DNA from: Roseomonas sp.
Lineage (GTDB): Bacteria; Pseudomonadota; Alphaproteobacteria; Acetobacterales; Acetobacteraceae
Direction of reading: 5' to 3'
Assembly (NCBI GenBank): GCA_031180725.1
Contig: JAPSLO010000003.1
Location: 1 to 64,000, forward strand
Length of the DNA stretch: 64,000 bases
Below the pieces are notes generated by a model that worked only from the letters and a program-made list of their open reading frames with translations, had not been told where the DNA came from and searched no databases. Of this stretch, positions 34,177 to 42,139 are shown piece after piece (positions within the stretch are counted from its first letter, which is position 1; every line of letters starts with the position of its first letter). The position numbers and the translations under genes are program-made.

Positions 34177-35271
34177 TCAGCGGAGCACGATCTCCACGCG
34201 GCGGTTCTGCGGCTCGCGCACGCCATCAGCCGTCGGGACCAGCGGACGGGTCTCGCCGAAGGCCTGGATCACCATGGCGGAGCGAGGCACGCCGCGGCGC
34301 TCCAGCTCGGCCGCCACCGCCTGGGCGCGACGCTCGGACAGGCGCTGGTTGTACTGCGGGGTGCCGGAGCGGTCGGCATGGCCGGAGACCTCGATGCGGG
34401 TGGTGCCGGTGCGCTGCGTATTCGTCGCCGCTTCGGCGATGATGCTGCGGGCGCGGTCGGTCAGGTCGGCGCGGTCAAAGTCGAAGAACACCAGGAAGGT
34501 GCGGGCTGGGGCCGGCGCGGCAGCCGGCTGGGCCGGCGCGACAACCGGCGGCGGCGGAGCAGCGCCGAAGGCATAGCGCACGCCGACGAAGAGGGCGTGG
34601 TTGTGGTTCTCGACCTCTGTGCTGCCGCGGGCCGCCACGGCACTGCCGACGCGCGCGACAGTATCGAGTTCGGCATCGAGCGTCGCCGTGTAGCGATACT
34701 CCGCGGTGATCGCGAGGCCAGGCACGGCGGAGATCGGAAAGGCAGCCCCGAGAATGCCCTGATAGGCGAACTGGCCATCATGACCATCGATGGTCGCGGA
34801 GGTGCCATTGGGAATGCGCATCTCCACCGAGTCATAGTCGGTCCAGAGATAACCTGCGCCGACACCCAGATAGGGGACGACCGGCAGGCCCAGGTCGAAG
34901 TCATACAGGGCGTTCGCCATCACGCCATAGGTGCGGGCGGTGCCGGAGACGCGCAGCGGGCGGGGCAGGCCGGCGAAGCCGGAGACGCTGTCCACCTCGT
35001 TCTGGCGGTAGGTGCCCTCGATCTCGGCGCGCAGGCCGTTGCCGAAGCCGTAGCCGACGCTGATCACGCCGCCCCAGCCCATCTCGAACTCCAGTGAGCC
35101 GTTGGTACTGGCGCCCGGCGTCTGGAGGTTCCGGGTGCCGGTGACATCCGATTCCTGCAGCCAGTTGAGGCCGGCGCCGGCGGCGACATAGACGCCGGAG
35201 ACCGGCTGGGCGAATGCCAGCCCCGGGACCAGAAGCGCAGCCCCGGCCAGGGCGACCTTCCTGAGTGACAT
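34177..35271 (-). CDS. OmpA-family outer-membrane protein, array copy 1
   Basis: 364 residues. Signal MSLRKVALAGAALLVPGLAFAQ, then an eight-strand beta-barrel of OmpA type (VSGVYVAAGAGLNWLQESDVTG ... YGFGNGLRAEIEGTYRQNEVDSVSGF ... YGVMANALYDFDLGLPVVPYLGVGAGYLW). A proline/alanine linker follows, then a periplasmic OmpA C-terminal domain (FFDFDRADLTDRAR ... VSGHADRSGTPQYNQRLSERRAQAVAAEL ... NRRVEIVLR) that binds peptidoglycan. Its barrel closely resembles copy 2. The true start is the signal-peptide ATG at 35271, not a longer upstream frame. One of four tandem paralogues with nearly identical C-terminal domains. Confidence 0.93.
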   Translation of the reverse strand: MSLRKVALAGAALLVPGLAFAQPVSGVYVAAGAGLNWLQESDVTGTRNLQTPGASTNGSLEFEMGWGGVISVGYGFGNGLRAEIEGTYRQNEVDSVSGFAGLPRPLRVSGTARTYGVMANALYDFDLGLPVVPYLGVGAGYLWTDYDSVEMRIPNGTSATIDGHDGQFAYQGILGAAFPISAVPGLAITAEYRYTATLDAELDTVARVGSAVAARGSTEVENHNHALFVGVRYAFGAAPPPPVVAPAQPAAAPAPARTFLVFFDFDRADLTDRARSIIAEAATNTQRTGTTRIEVSGHADRSGTPQYNQRLSERRAQAVAAELERRGVPRSAMVIQAFGETRPLVPTADGVREPQNRRVEIVLR

Positions 35272-35308
35272 GACATTGCTCCCGAAGAGCCGCCGACGGC
35301 GGGCCAAT

Positions 35309-35350
35309 GCAACCATTGCGAGTTTAGGACGACATCGGGCAAGGCCGGAA
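35309..35350 (-). promoter_or_regulatory. Predicted promoter of OmpA copy 1
   Basis: On the minus strand: -35-like TTCCGG (plus 35345-35350), 18-base spacer, -10-like TAAACT (plus 35321-35326), then the near-palindrome GCAACCATTGC (plus 35309-35319). The same layout recurs before copy 2. Prediction by comparison only. Confidence 0.45.
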
Positions 35351-35428
35351 GCCGCGCGATGCCGACCGCGGAATTGTTCGGCGGGGTGTGATGAAGCGGC
35401 CACGCGATCCGTTTCGGACAAAAGAAAA

Positions 35429-35447
35429 GGGGCGCCTGCGGCGCCCC
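35429..35447 (-). terminator. Rho-independent terminator of ompA-like gene 2
   Basis: Stem GGGGCGCC (35429-35436) / GGCGCCCC (35440-35447), three-base loop, T-rich tail on the minus strand from the plus-strand AAAAGAAAA just left of it. Lies 28 bases beyond the copy 2 stop. Confidence 0.86.
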
Positions 35448-35475
35448 TTCCTTGCAGATGCGATCTGGCCCGCGA

Positions 35476-36576
35476 TCAGCGGAGCACGATCTCCACGCGG
35501 CGGTTCTGCGGCTCGCGCACGCCATCGGCGGTCGGGACTAGTGGCCGGCTCTCGCCGAAGGCCTGGATGACCATGGCGGAGCGGGGCACGCCGCGGCGCT
35601 CCAGTTCCGCCGCCACGGCCTGGGCGCGACGCTCGGACAGGCGCTGGTTGTACTGCGGGGTGCCGGAGCGGTCGGCGTGGCCGGAGACCTCGACGCGGGT
35701 CGTGCCGGTGCGCTGCGTGTTCGTCGCCGCCTCGGCGATGATCGCGCGGGCGCGCTCGGTCAGGTCAGCGCGGTCGAAGTCGAAGAACACCAGGAAGGTG
35801 CGGGCCGGAGCCGGGGCAGCGGCCGGGGCGGCCGGAGCCACGACCGGCGCCGGCGGCGGGGCGGCGCCGAAGGCATAACGGACGCCGACGAAGAGGGCGT
35901 GGTTGTGGTTCTCGACCTCCGCCGTGCCGCGGGCGGCCACGGCACCGTTCACGCGCGCGACGGTGTCCAGCTCAGGGTCGAGCGTCGCCGTGTAGCGATA
36001 CTCCGCGGTGATCGCGAGGCCAGGCACGGCGGAGATCGGAAAGGCGGCGCCCACGATGCCCTGATAGGCGAAGCGGCCGTCGGAGCCATCGACCGTGCCG
36101 CTGGCCGCGCCATTCGGCGCGCGCATCTGCACCGAGTCGTAGTCGGTCCAGAGATAGCCCGCGCCGACGCCGAGATAGGGGACGACCGGCAGGCCCAGGT
36201 CGAAGTCATACAGGGCGTTGGCCATCACGCCATAGGTGCGGGCGGTGCCGGAGACGCGCAGCGGGCGGGGCAGGCTGGCGAAGCCGGAGACGCCGTCCAC
36301 CTCGTTCTGGCGGTAGGTGCCCTCGATCTCGGCGCGCAGGCCGTTGCCGAAGCCGTAGCCGACGCTGATCACGCCGCCCCAGCCCGGCTCGAACTCGACC
36401 GAGCCATTGGAGCCGCCGCTCGCGGTCTGCAGGCTGCGGGAGCCGGTGACATCCGATTCCTGCAGCCAGTTGAGGCCGGCGCCGGCGGCGACATAGACGC
36501 CCGAGACCGGCTGGGCGAATGCCAGCCCCGGGACCAGAAGCGCAGCCCCGGCAAGGGCGACCTTCTTGAGTGACAT
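35476..36576 (-). CDS. OmpA-family outer-membrane protein, array copy 2
   Basis: 366 residues, signal MSLKKVALAGAALLVPGLAFAQ, OmpA barrel, Pro/Ala linker and C-terminal OmpA domain. The barrel is nearly the same as in copy 1, differing mainly in the surface-loop segments (GSRSLQTASGGSNG, MRAPNGAASGTVDGSDG). In the C-terminal domain it differs at a few positions only, such as TERARAII, TRVEV and FGESRPLV. Start chosen at the signal-peptide ATG (36576), preceded by AGGAGAG. Likely the most recent duplicate partner of copy 1. Confidence 0.93.
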   Translation of the reverse strand: MSLKKVALAGAALLVPGLAFAQPVSGVYVAAGAGLNWLQESDVTGSRSLQTASGGSNGSVEFEPGWGGVISVGYGFGNGLRAEIEGTYRQNEVDGVSGFASLPRPLRVSGTARTYGVMANALYDFDLGLPVVPYLGVGAGYLWTDYDSVQMRAPNGAASGTVDGSDGRFAYQGIVGAAFPISAVPGLAITAEYRYTATLDPELDTVARVNGAVAARGTAEVENHNHALFVGVRYAFGAAPPPAPVVAPAAPAAAPAPARTFLVFFDFDRADLTERARAIIAEAATNTQRTGTTRVEVSGHADRSGTPQYNQRLSERRAQAVAAELERRGVPRSAMVIQAFGESRPLVPTADGVREPQNRRVEIVLR

Positions 36577-36649
36577 GGATGCTCTCTCCTGGAAGGCCAT
36601 CACCCCGGGCGCGGCCATGGCACGCCGAATCGGGTCGCGGCCGTGTGAT

Positions 36650-36690
36650 GCAACCGTTGCTAGTTAGAACGGTCGAGGGGAGGAACGGAA
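36650..36690 (-). promoter_or_regulatory. Predicted promoter of OmpA copy 2 with perfect palindrome
   Basis: Minus strand: TTCCGT (plus 36685-36690), 18-base spacer, TAACTA (plus 36661-36666), then GCAACCGTTGC (plus 36650-36660), an odd-centred perfect inverted repeat. Matches the copy 1 arrangement base for base in spacing. Confidence 0.45.
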
Positions 36691-36814
36691 GCTGAGGCTT
36701 CCCGCCCTACCGCACACGGCGCCGTGAGGTGGGCGTTGTGCCACCAGGTGTGACGTACGGGCCACGCGATCACCGGCGGTGGCGAGCGCGCTACGGCTTT
36801 CGGACAAACGAGAA

Positions 36815-36836
36815 GGGGCGCCCCGAGGGGCGCCCC
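36815..36836 (-). terminator. Rho-independent terminator of ompA-like gene 3
   Basis: Two copies of the self-complementary GGGGCGCCCC (36815-36824 and 36827-36836) form a long GC stem. Nearby plus-strand A-rich bases give a weak T tail on the minus strand. Lies 28 bases beyond the copy 3 stop. Confidence 0.8.
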
Positions 36837-36864
36837 TTCCTTGTTGGCGCGATCTGCCCCGCGA

Positions 36865-37965
36865 TCAGCGGAGCACGATCTCCACGCGGCGGTTCTGCGG
36901 CTCGCGCACGCCATCGGCGGTCGGGACCAGCGGACGCGTCTCGCCGAAGGCCTGGATCACCATGGCGGAGCGGGGCACGCCGCGGCGCTCCAGCTCGGCC
37001 GCCACGGCCTGGGCGCGACGCTCGGACAGGCGCTGGTTGTACTGCGGCGTGCCGGAGCGGTCGGCGTGGCCCGAGACCTCGATGCGGGTGGTGCCGGTGC
37101 GCTGCGTGTTCGTCGCCGCCTCGGCGATGATGCTGCGGGCGCGCTCGGTCAGGTCGGCGCGGTCGAAGTCGAAGAACACCAGGAAGGTGCGGGCCGGAGC
37201 CGGCGCGGCAGCCGGCTGGGCCGGCGCGACAACCGGCGGCGGCGGAGCAGCGCCGAAGGCATAGCGGACGCCGACGAACAGCGAGTGGTTGAAGTTGTCC
37301 ACCTCGGCATTGCCGCGGGCCACCACCGCACCGGCGGCGTTGCGGGCCACCGCATCCACTTCCGGCTGGAGCGTGCCGGTGAAGCGGTATTCGGCAGTGA
37401 TCGCCAGGCCGGGCACGGCGGAGATCGGGAAGGCGCCGCCGAGGATCGCCTGGTAGGCGAACTGGCCGTCGCTGCCGTCCAGCACCACACTGCCGGTGGA
37501 GCCGCGGACGCCGACGCTGTCGTAATCCGTCCAGAGATAGCCGGCGCCCAGGCCGACATAGGGCGTCACGAAGGAACCGGCGCCCAGGTCGAAGTCATAC
37601 AGCGCATTGGCCATCACGCCGTAGGTCCGGGCCTTGCCGTCCGCGCGCAGGGGGCGTGCCAGGCCAGGGAAACCGGAGACGCTGTCCACCTCGTTCTCGC
37701 GGTAGCTGCCCTCGATCTCGGCGCGGACGCCGTTGCCGAAGCCATAGCCCACGCTGATGACGCCGCCCCAGCCGAGATTGAACTCGGCGCTGCCGCTGCG
37801 GCCCACGCCGGTGTTCCGGACGGATGGGGAGACGGTGATGTCGGATTCCTGCAGCCAGTTGATACCGGCGCCGGCACCCACATAGACACCCGAGATGGGC
37901 TGGGCGAGCGCCAGCCCGGGAACGAGGAGCGCAGCCCCCGCAAGGGCGGCCGTCCTGAGTGACAT
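36865..37965 (-). CDS. OmpA-family outer-membrane protein, array copy 3
   Basis: 366 residues: signal MSLRTAALAGAALLVPGLALAQ, barrel, linker, OmpA C-terminal domain. The barrel is clearly diverged from copies 1 and 2 (GAGAGINWLQESDITVSPSV, YDFDLGAGSFVTPYVGLGAGYLWTDYDSVGV), yet the last ~115 residues are almost identical to theirs. The linker PPPPVVAPAQPAAAPAPA is the same as in copy 1. Sharp change of similarity along the gene suggests gene conversion of the 3' half. Start at the signal-peptide ATG. Confidence 0.93.
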   Translation of the reverse strand: MSLRTAALAGAALLVPGLALAQPISGVYVGAGAGINWLQESDITVSPSVRNTGVGRSGSAEFNLGWGGVISVGYGFGNGVRAEIEGSYRENEVDSVSGFPGLARPLRADGKARTYGVMANALYDFDLGAGSFVTPYVGLGAGYLWTDYDSVGVRGSTGSVVLDGSDGQFAYQAILGGAFPISAVPGLAITAEYRFTGTLQPEVDAVARNAAGAVVARGNAEVDNFNHSLFVGVRYAFGAAPPPPVVAPAQPAAAPAPARTFLVFFDFDRADLTERARSIIAEAATNTQRTGTTRIEVSGHADRSGTPQYNQRLSERRAQAVAAELERRGVPRSAMVIQAFGETRPLVPTADGVREPQNRRVEIVLR

Positions 37966-38040
37966 GGATCCTCTCTCCTTTCGGGGTGCCGCTTGACCGC
38001 GGCAGCCACTGATCGCGATCACTTCACAGTTCGCGACTGA

Positions 38041-38078
38041 ACCGTTCGCAATCTAGGCAGCCGTGCGGGGGCGTAAAG
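38041..38078 (-). promoter_or_regulatory. Predicted promoter of OmpA copy 3
   Basis: Minus strand: CTTTAC (plus 38073-38078), 17-base spacer, TAGATT (plus 38050-38055), followed by GAACCGTTC, an inverted repeat whose base pairs differ from copies 1 and 2 but keep the symmetry. Confidence 0.42.
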
Positions 38079-38198
38079 AGGTACGTTCTCCCCTGGCCGG
38101 GGCAGCGGCGCGGAATGATGCGGAAACGCTGCAGGTGTGGCGCCCATGCCACACGGCCTGTGCCGAAAACACACCAGACGGCTTCGGACAAACGAGAA

Positions 38199-38220
38199 GG
38201 GGCGCCCCAAGGGGCGCCCC
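38199..38220 (-). terminator. Rho-independent terminator of ompA-like gene 4
   Basis: GGGGCGCCCC repeated at 38199-38208 and 38211-38220 with two bases between. Same layout and flanks as the copy 3 terminator, so it was duplicated with the gene end. Lies 28 bases beyond the copy 4 stop. Confidence 0.8.
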
Positions 38221-38248
38221 TTCCTTGCAGGTGCGATCTGCCCCGCGA

Positions 38249-39340
38249 TTAGCGGAGCACGATCTCCACGCGGCGGTTCTGCGGCTCGCGCACGCCATCG
38301 GCGGTCGGGACCAGCGGACGCGTCTCGCCGAAGGCCTGGATCACCATGGCGGAGCGGGGCACGCCGCGGCGCTCCAGCTCGGCCGCCACGGCCTGGGCGC
38401 GACGCTCGGACAGGCGCTGGTTGTACTGCGGGGTGCCGGAGCGGTCGGCGTGGCCGGAGACCTCGATGCGGGTCGTGCCGGTGCGCTGCGTGTTCGTCGC
38501 CGCCTCGGCGACGATGCTGCGGGCGCGGTCGGTCAGGTCGGCGCGGTCGAAGTCGAAGAACACCAGGAAGGTGCGGGCCGGGGCCGGCGCGGCGGCGGGC
38601 TCGACCGGGGCCGCGACCGGCGGCGGGGGCGGAGCACCGAAGGCGTAGCGCACGCCCAGGAACACGGAGTGGTTGTAATTGTCGAAATTGGTGCCGCCGC
38701 GCACGCCCGTGGTCGTGGTCAGCGTCGGCGCCGGGTTTACCGTGCCGAGCAGGCGGTATTCGGCAGTCAGCGACAGGCCCGGCACCCAGGAGGTCAGCGG
38801 ATAGGCAGCGCCGATGATGCCCTGATAAGCGAAGCGGCCGTCCCGGTCGTCGATGGTGAAGCCGCCGGTCGCGCCGCGCAGGCGCACATTGTCATAATCC
38901 ACCCAGACATAGCCGGCGCCGAGGCCGAGATAGGGGGTGATCGGCAGGCCCAGGTCGAAGTCGTACAGCACATTGGCCATCACGCCATAGCTGCGGAACT
39001 TGCCGTCGGAGCGGGTGCCGCCCGTCACCAGGCCCGGATAGCCCGAGATGCTATCCACCTCGTTCTGGCGGTAGTTGCCCTCGATCTCCGCACGCAGGCC
39101 ATTGCCCAGGCCATAGCCGACGCTGATGACACCGCCGAAGCCCATGGAGAAATCGATCGTGCCGGAGGCGGCCGCGTTGCTGAGGCCGGCCGCTGCGGGG
39201 CCGGTAACGCGCACATCGGTGGACTGCACGAAGTTAAGACCGGCGCCGGCGCCGACATAGAAGCCGGTCACCACCTGCGCCTGGGCGGCGACGGGCAGGG
39301 CCAGCATGGTGGCCGCAAGAAGCGCCTTCTTCAGGCTCAT
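38249..39340 (-). CDS. OmpA-family outer-membrane protein, array copy 4
   Basis: 363 residues and the most diverged barrel of the four: signal MSLKKALLAATMLALPVAAQAQ, GFYVGAGAGLNFVQSTDVRVTG, MGFGGVISVGYGLGNGLRAEIEGNYRQNEVDSISGYPG, YVWVDYDNVRLRGATG. The final ~115 residues again match the other copies almost exactly. First gene of the array in transcription direction. Its ribosome binding site GGGGAG lies in the loop of a small hairpin (39346-39361). Confidence 0.93.
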   Translation of the reverse strand: MSLKKALLAATMLALPVAAQAQVVTGFYVGAGAGLNFVQSTDVRVTGPAAAGLSNAAASGTIDFSMGFGGVISVGYGLGNGLRAEIEGNYRQNEVDSISGYPGLVTGGTRSDGKFRSYGVMANVLYDFDLGLPITPYLGLGAGYVWVDYDNVRLRGATGGFTIDDRDGRFAYQGIIGAAYPLTSWVPGLSLTAEYRLLGTVNPAPTLTTTTGVRGGTNFDNYNHSVFLGVRYAFGAPPPPPVAAPVEPAAAPAPARTFLVFFDFDRADLTDRARSIVAEAATNTQRTGTTRIEVSGHADRSGTPQYNQRLSERRAQAVAAELERRGVPRSAMVIQAFGETRPLVPTADGVREPQNRRVEIVLR

Positions 39341-39345
39341 TTAGC

Positions 39346-39361
39346 TGTTCTCCCCTGAACA
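39346..39361 (-). promoter_or_regulatory. Hairpin around the ribosome binding site of OmpA copy 4
   Basis: TGTTC and GAACA (minus strand) flank AGGGGA, putting the Shine-Dalgarno bases in a six-base loop just ahead of the ATG. It is a weak five-pair stem and may be coincidental; the other three copies lack it. Confidence 0.35.
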
Positions 39362-39444
39362 GTGGCGCGGCGCCCGATGGGCGGCACACCCCGGAAGGAT
39401 CACGGGATCACCAGACGGCATCAAGCGCCGCTGGGTTCATCCCA

Positions 39445-39475
39445 CGGGTGATTCGCGGCTGGAACTTATCACCCG
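39445..39475. promoter_or_regulatory. Inverted repeat upstream of OmpA copy 4
   Basis: CGGGTGAT (39445-39452) and ATCACCCG (39468-39475) are perfect inverted halves separated by 15 bases, in the space between OmpA copy 4 and purK. It could be an operator for copy 4, whose promoter differs from the other copies, or a hairpin in a long leader. Function is inference. Confidence 0.38.
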
Positions 39476-39518
39476 CATCGCCATCCTGCCCAGCGCCGGT
39501 GGGAACACGGAAATGTCA

Positions 39519-39538
39519 CTGTGGCTTGTGTGCCACAG
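39519..39538 (-). terminator. Possible weak terminator of purK
   Basis: Stem CTGTGGC (39519-39525) / GCCACAG (39532-39538), six-base loop, 20 bases past the purK stop. There is no good T run, so it may be only a 3'-end hairpin. Confidence 0.35.
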
Positions 39539-39557
39539 CGTGGCGTGGCTCCCGCGC

Positions 39558-40703
39558 TCAGCCGGGGGCCAGCAGGGCCGGATCCGGGCTCTCGGCCACG
39601 CTGCCAAGCGGCAGCAGCCGCGTGGCATGGCCCAGCTTGCGGCCAGGCCGGGCCTCCGCCTTGCCATAGAGGTGCAGGGAGACGGACGGCTGGGCGGCGA
39701 AGGCCGGCCAGCGGGCGAAGGAGTCGGGGCCGACGATGTTGGTCATGACCGCGTCGTGATGCCGGCTCGGATCGGGCAGGGGCAGCCCGGCCACGGCGCG
39801 GACATGCATCTCGAACTGGCCGCAGAGGCAGGCATCCATGGTCCAATGGCCAGAATTATGCGGCCGAGGCGCCATTTCATTGGCCAACAGGGTGCCGTCC
39901 GGCAGCTCGAACAGCTCAAGCGCCAGCAGCCCGACCAGATCCAGCGCCTCCGCCAGCCGGGTGACCAGGCGCTGGGCTTCCTGTTGCCGCGCGGCGGGGC
40001 CAGGGGCGGGGGCGATGGAGAGGGCCAGGATGTGGTGGCTGTGCCGATTCTCCGTGGTGTCGAAGGTCACGGTCGCACCATCCGCGCCACGGGCGACGAT
40101 GGCGGAGACTTCCCGCGCGAAGGGTACGAAGGCTTCCAGGATCAGCGGCCGGGGGGAGAGACGCTCCCAGGCAGGATCGAGATCCTCCGGTGCGCGCAGC
40201 ACGGCCTGGCCACGGCCATCATAGCCGAGCCGCGTGGTCTTCAGCACCGCGGGCAGGCCGAGTGCGGCAACCGCCGCATCCAGCTCCGCGCGGCTGGTCA
40301 CGGCGCGCCAGGCGCCGACGGGCAGGCCGGCCTCGGCGAAGAAGGTCTTCTCCCGCACCCGGTCCTGGCCAATGCGCAACGCCTCCACCCCCGGGCGGCA
40401 GGGCACCAGCGGAGCCAGCACGTCGAGCGTCGCGGCGGGGACGTTCTCGAACTCGAAGGTCACCACATCCACTGCGCCGGCGAAGCGGGCGAGGGCGGCC
40501 TGGTCCTCATAGGGGGCCACGGTCCGGGCGGCGGCGACCTGCATGGCGGGCCCGTCCGCTTCCGGGGCGAAGACATGCACGCGGTAGCCGAGCTTCGCCG
40601 CCGCCAGCGCCGACATCCGGCCGAGCTGACCGCCGCCCAGGATGCCGATGGTGGCCCCCGGCGGCAGAGGGGCTGGGGGCAGGGGGGTGCCGGGCGTGCT
40701 CAT
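39558..40703 (-). CDS. purK: 5-(carboxyamino)imidazole ribonucleotide synthase
   Basis: 381 residues of ATP-grasp fold. N-terminal [38 protein letters not shown], middle [56 protein letters not shown], and active-site [32 protein letters not shown]. All are PurK signatures. It carboxylates AIR with bicarbonate and ATP in purine synthesis. Start overlaps the purE stop (ATGA). Confidence 0.97.
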   Translation of the reverse strand: MSTPGTPLPPAPLPPGATIGILGGGQLGRMSALAAAKLGYRVHVFAPEADGPAMQVAAARTVAPYEDQAALARFAGAVDVVTFEFENVPAATLDVLAPLVPCRPGVEALRIGQDRVREKTFFAEAGLPVGAWRAVTSRAELDAAVAALGLPAVLKTTRLGYDGRGQAVLRAPEDLDPAWERLSPRPLILEAFVPFAREVSAIVARGADGATVTFDTTENRHSHHILALSIAPAPGPAARQQEAQRLVTRLAEALDLVGLLALELFELPDGTLLANEMAPRPHNSGHWTMDACLCGQFEMHVRAVAGLPLPDPSRHHDAVMTNIVGPDSFARWPAFAAQPSVSLHLYGKAEARPGRKLGHATRLLPLGSVAESPDPALLAPG

Positions 40704-41188
40704 GCCGGCGCGTCCGGCACGGCATCCGTCTGGGCGGCGCGCCAGGCGGCCAGCCGCTGGCCGAGCGCCGCATCCGACAGCGCCAGCACGGCCGCGGCCA
40801 TCAGCGCGGCATTCACCGCGCCGGCGCGGCCGATGGCCAGCGTGCCGACCGGGATGCCGGCCGGCATCTGGACGATGGAGAGCAGGCTGTCCATGCCCTT
40901 CAGCGCGTGGCTTTCCACCGGCACGCCGAAGACCGGCAGGGTGGTGACGGAAGCGGTCATGCCCGGCAGATGCGCCGCGCCACCGGCGCCGGCGATGATG
41001 ACCTTCAGCCCGCGTCCGGCGGCCGACTTCCCGTATTCGAACAGCCGGTCCGGCGTGCGGTGGGCGGAGACGACCTTCGCCTCGAAGGGGATGCCGAGCT
41101 TCTGCAGCGTCTCGGCCGCGTGGCGCATGGTCTCCCAATCCGAGGTGGAGCCCATGATGACGCCCACCAGGGGCGAGGTCTCGGTCAT
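40700..41188 (-). CDS. purE: 5-(carboxyamino)imidazole ribonucleotide mutase
   Basis: 162 residues. PurE motif string [89 protein letters not shown] is complete, including the GSTSD phosphate loop and SAHRTP catalytic His. It moves the carboxyl group of N5-CAIR to give CAIR. The ATG at 41188 is preferred; another in-frame ATG lies four codons upstream. Upstream is a tandem-repeat leader. Confidence 0.97.
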   Translation of the reverse strand: MTETSPLVGVIMGSTSDWETMRHAAETLQKLGIPFEAKVVSAHRTPDRLFEYGKSAAGRGLKVIIAGAGGAAHLPGMTASVTTLPVFGVPVESHALKGMDSLLSIVQMPAGIPVGTLAIGRAGAVNAALMAAAVLALSDAALGQRLAAWRAAQTDAVPDAPA

Positions 41189-41204
41189 CTCGATTCCCAT
41201 CTCC

Positions 41205-41401
41205 GGCGCCCGAAGGGGCGCCCGCGCGCAGGGCAACAGTCGGACCCGGAGCTACAGCGCATCGGCGCGCCAGCCAAGCGCCTGGACCGCGCGCCCGGCT
41301 TCAAGGCGCCCGAAGGGGCGCCCCGCGCGCAGGGCGACAACCGGGTCGGAGCTCAAGCGCATTGCACCAGCCAAGCGCCTGGAAAGCGCGCCCGGCGCCT
41401 G
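41205..41401. repeat. Two tandem ~100-bp direct repeats upstream of purE
   Basis: The unit starting GGCGCCCGAAGGGGCG at 41205 recurs at 41305 exactly 100 bases later and continues with shared blocks (GCGCGCAGGGC, GGAGCT, AGCGCAT, CCAGCCAAGCGCCTGG). Small differences mark some age. Each unit opens with a GGCGCCC / GGGCGCC hairpin. A partial third start (GGCGCCTGAGGGC) follows at about 41394. It lies between the YdcH-like gene end and the purE start; no gene is encoded. Confidence 0.8.
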
Positions 41402-41412
41402 AGGGCAAAAAT

Positions 41413-41613
41413 CTACGCAATCACGTCCGGGATCAGCCGGCTTTCCAGCCAGGCGATCTCGTCCTTCAGCTTCAGCTTGCGTTTCTTCAGCCGCTGGAGC
41501 TGCAGCGCATCCGCCCCAGTCTCGCTGAGGCGGCTGATGACGGTGTCGAGGTCGCGGTGCTCGCTGCGCAGCTCATGCAGGCGGCGGAGGAGGCTGTCAC
41601 GGTCGGCCAGCAT
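41413..41613 (-). CDS. YdcH family (DUF465) small protein
   Basis: 66 residues, almost all predicted helix: MLADRDSLLRRLHELRSEHRDLDTVISRL ... LQRLKKRKLKLKDEIAWLESRLIPDVIA. The ExHxxLD and LKKxKLxLKDEI patterns define the YdcH/DUF465 family, of unknown function. Divergent from a second YdcH-like gene 250 bases away. No other frame fits this stretch. Confidence 0.87.
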   Translation of the reverse strand: MLADRDSLLRRLHELRSEHRDLDTVISRLSETGADALQLQRLKKRKLKLKDEIAWLESRLIPDVIA

Positions 41614-41866
41614 GCACCCCGGATCTTCTTCGGTTGGCGTTGCGGTTCGTGTTGTGAATCAAGCACCTGGCCGCCCGTCGTGCCATGCGGCAGCGCAACA
41701 GGACCGGCGGCGGGACAAAGAAATCCTGGACCCCGCCACGCGGTGGAATAACATGGGCAGCGCGGGGGCTGAAGTGACGGATCGCGGGATGGCCGCGGAC
41801 TGCGTCGGCGACCCTCCCCCCGATTCGGCATGGCCCCTGCGCACCACGGACAGGGAAGTTGAACGC

Positions 41867-42046
41867 ATGCCAGAACTCGCCCGCCTCCGTTCACTGGAGG
41901 AGCGGCACGCCGCCCTCGAAGCCCGTATTGCCGATGAGGACAAGCGACCGCGACCGGACTCCGACGCACTTGGACGGATGAAGCGCGAGAAGCTGCGACT
42001 GAAGGAAGAGATGGAACGGTTGCGCCAGGCGCAGCCAGTGCACTGA
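41867..42046 (+). CDS. YdcH family (DUF465) small protein, second copy
   Basis: 59 residues: MPELARLRSLEERHAALEARIADEDKRPRPDSDALGRMKREKLRLKEEMERL. Same helix-turn-helix hairpin as the other YdcH protein (ERHAALE ... LKREKLRLKEEM pattern), but with a more charged linker. AGGGAAG lies eight bases before the ATG. It ends with a strong intrinsic terminator. Longer upstream frames that run through purE are shadows. Confidence 0.85.
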   Translation: MPELARLRSLEERHAALEARIADEDKRPRPDSDALGRMKREKLRLKEEMERLRQAQPVH

Positions 42047-42092
42047 AATCCTTCTGCACTGACGAAGGTGCTGCGCCCGATAGCGCAGCAGG

Positions 42093-42117
42093 GGGCCGGC
42101 TTCCGCCGGCCCTTTTT
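42093..42117 (+). terminator. Rho-independent terminator of second YdcH gene
   Basis: Stem GGGCCGGC (42093-42100) / GCCGGCCC (42105-42112), loop TTCC, followed by TTTTT. Well placed 46 bases past the plus-strand stop. Confidence 0.9.
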
Positions 42118-42139
42118 CATGGCCCGGAGTTCGCGGCCG

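Noticed and set aside
36815-38220. Repeated GGGGCGCCCC blocks considered as REP-like or CRISPR-type repeats
   Set aside because: Each lies at a fixed distance after an OmpA stop and forms a terminator; spacing is gene-sized and there are no unique spacers.
40190-42046. A 618-codon plus-strand frame containing the second YdcH protein
   Set aside because: Everything before 41867 is antisense to purEK; the small protein at its end has its own start and ribosome binding site.
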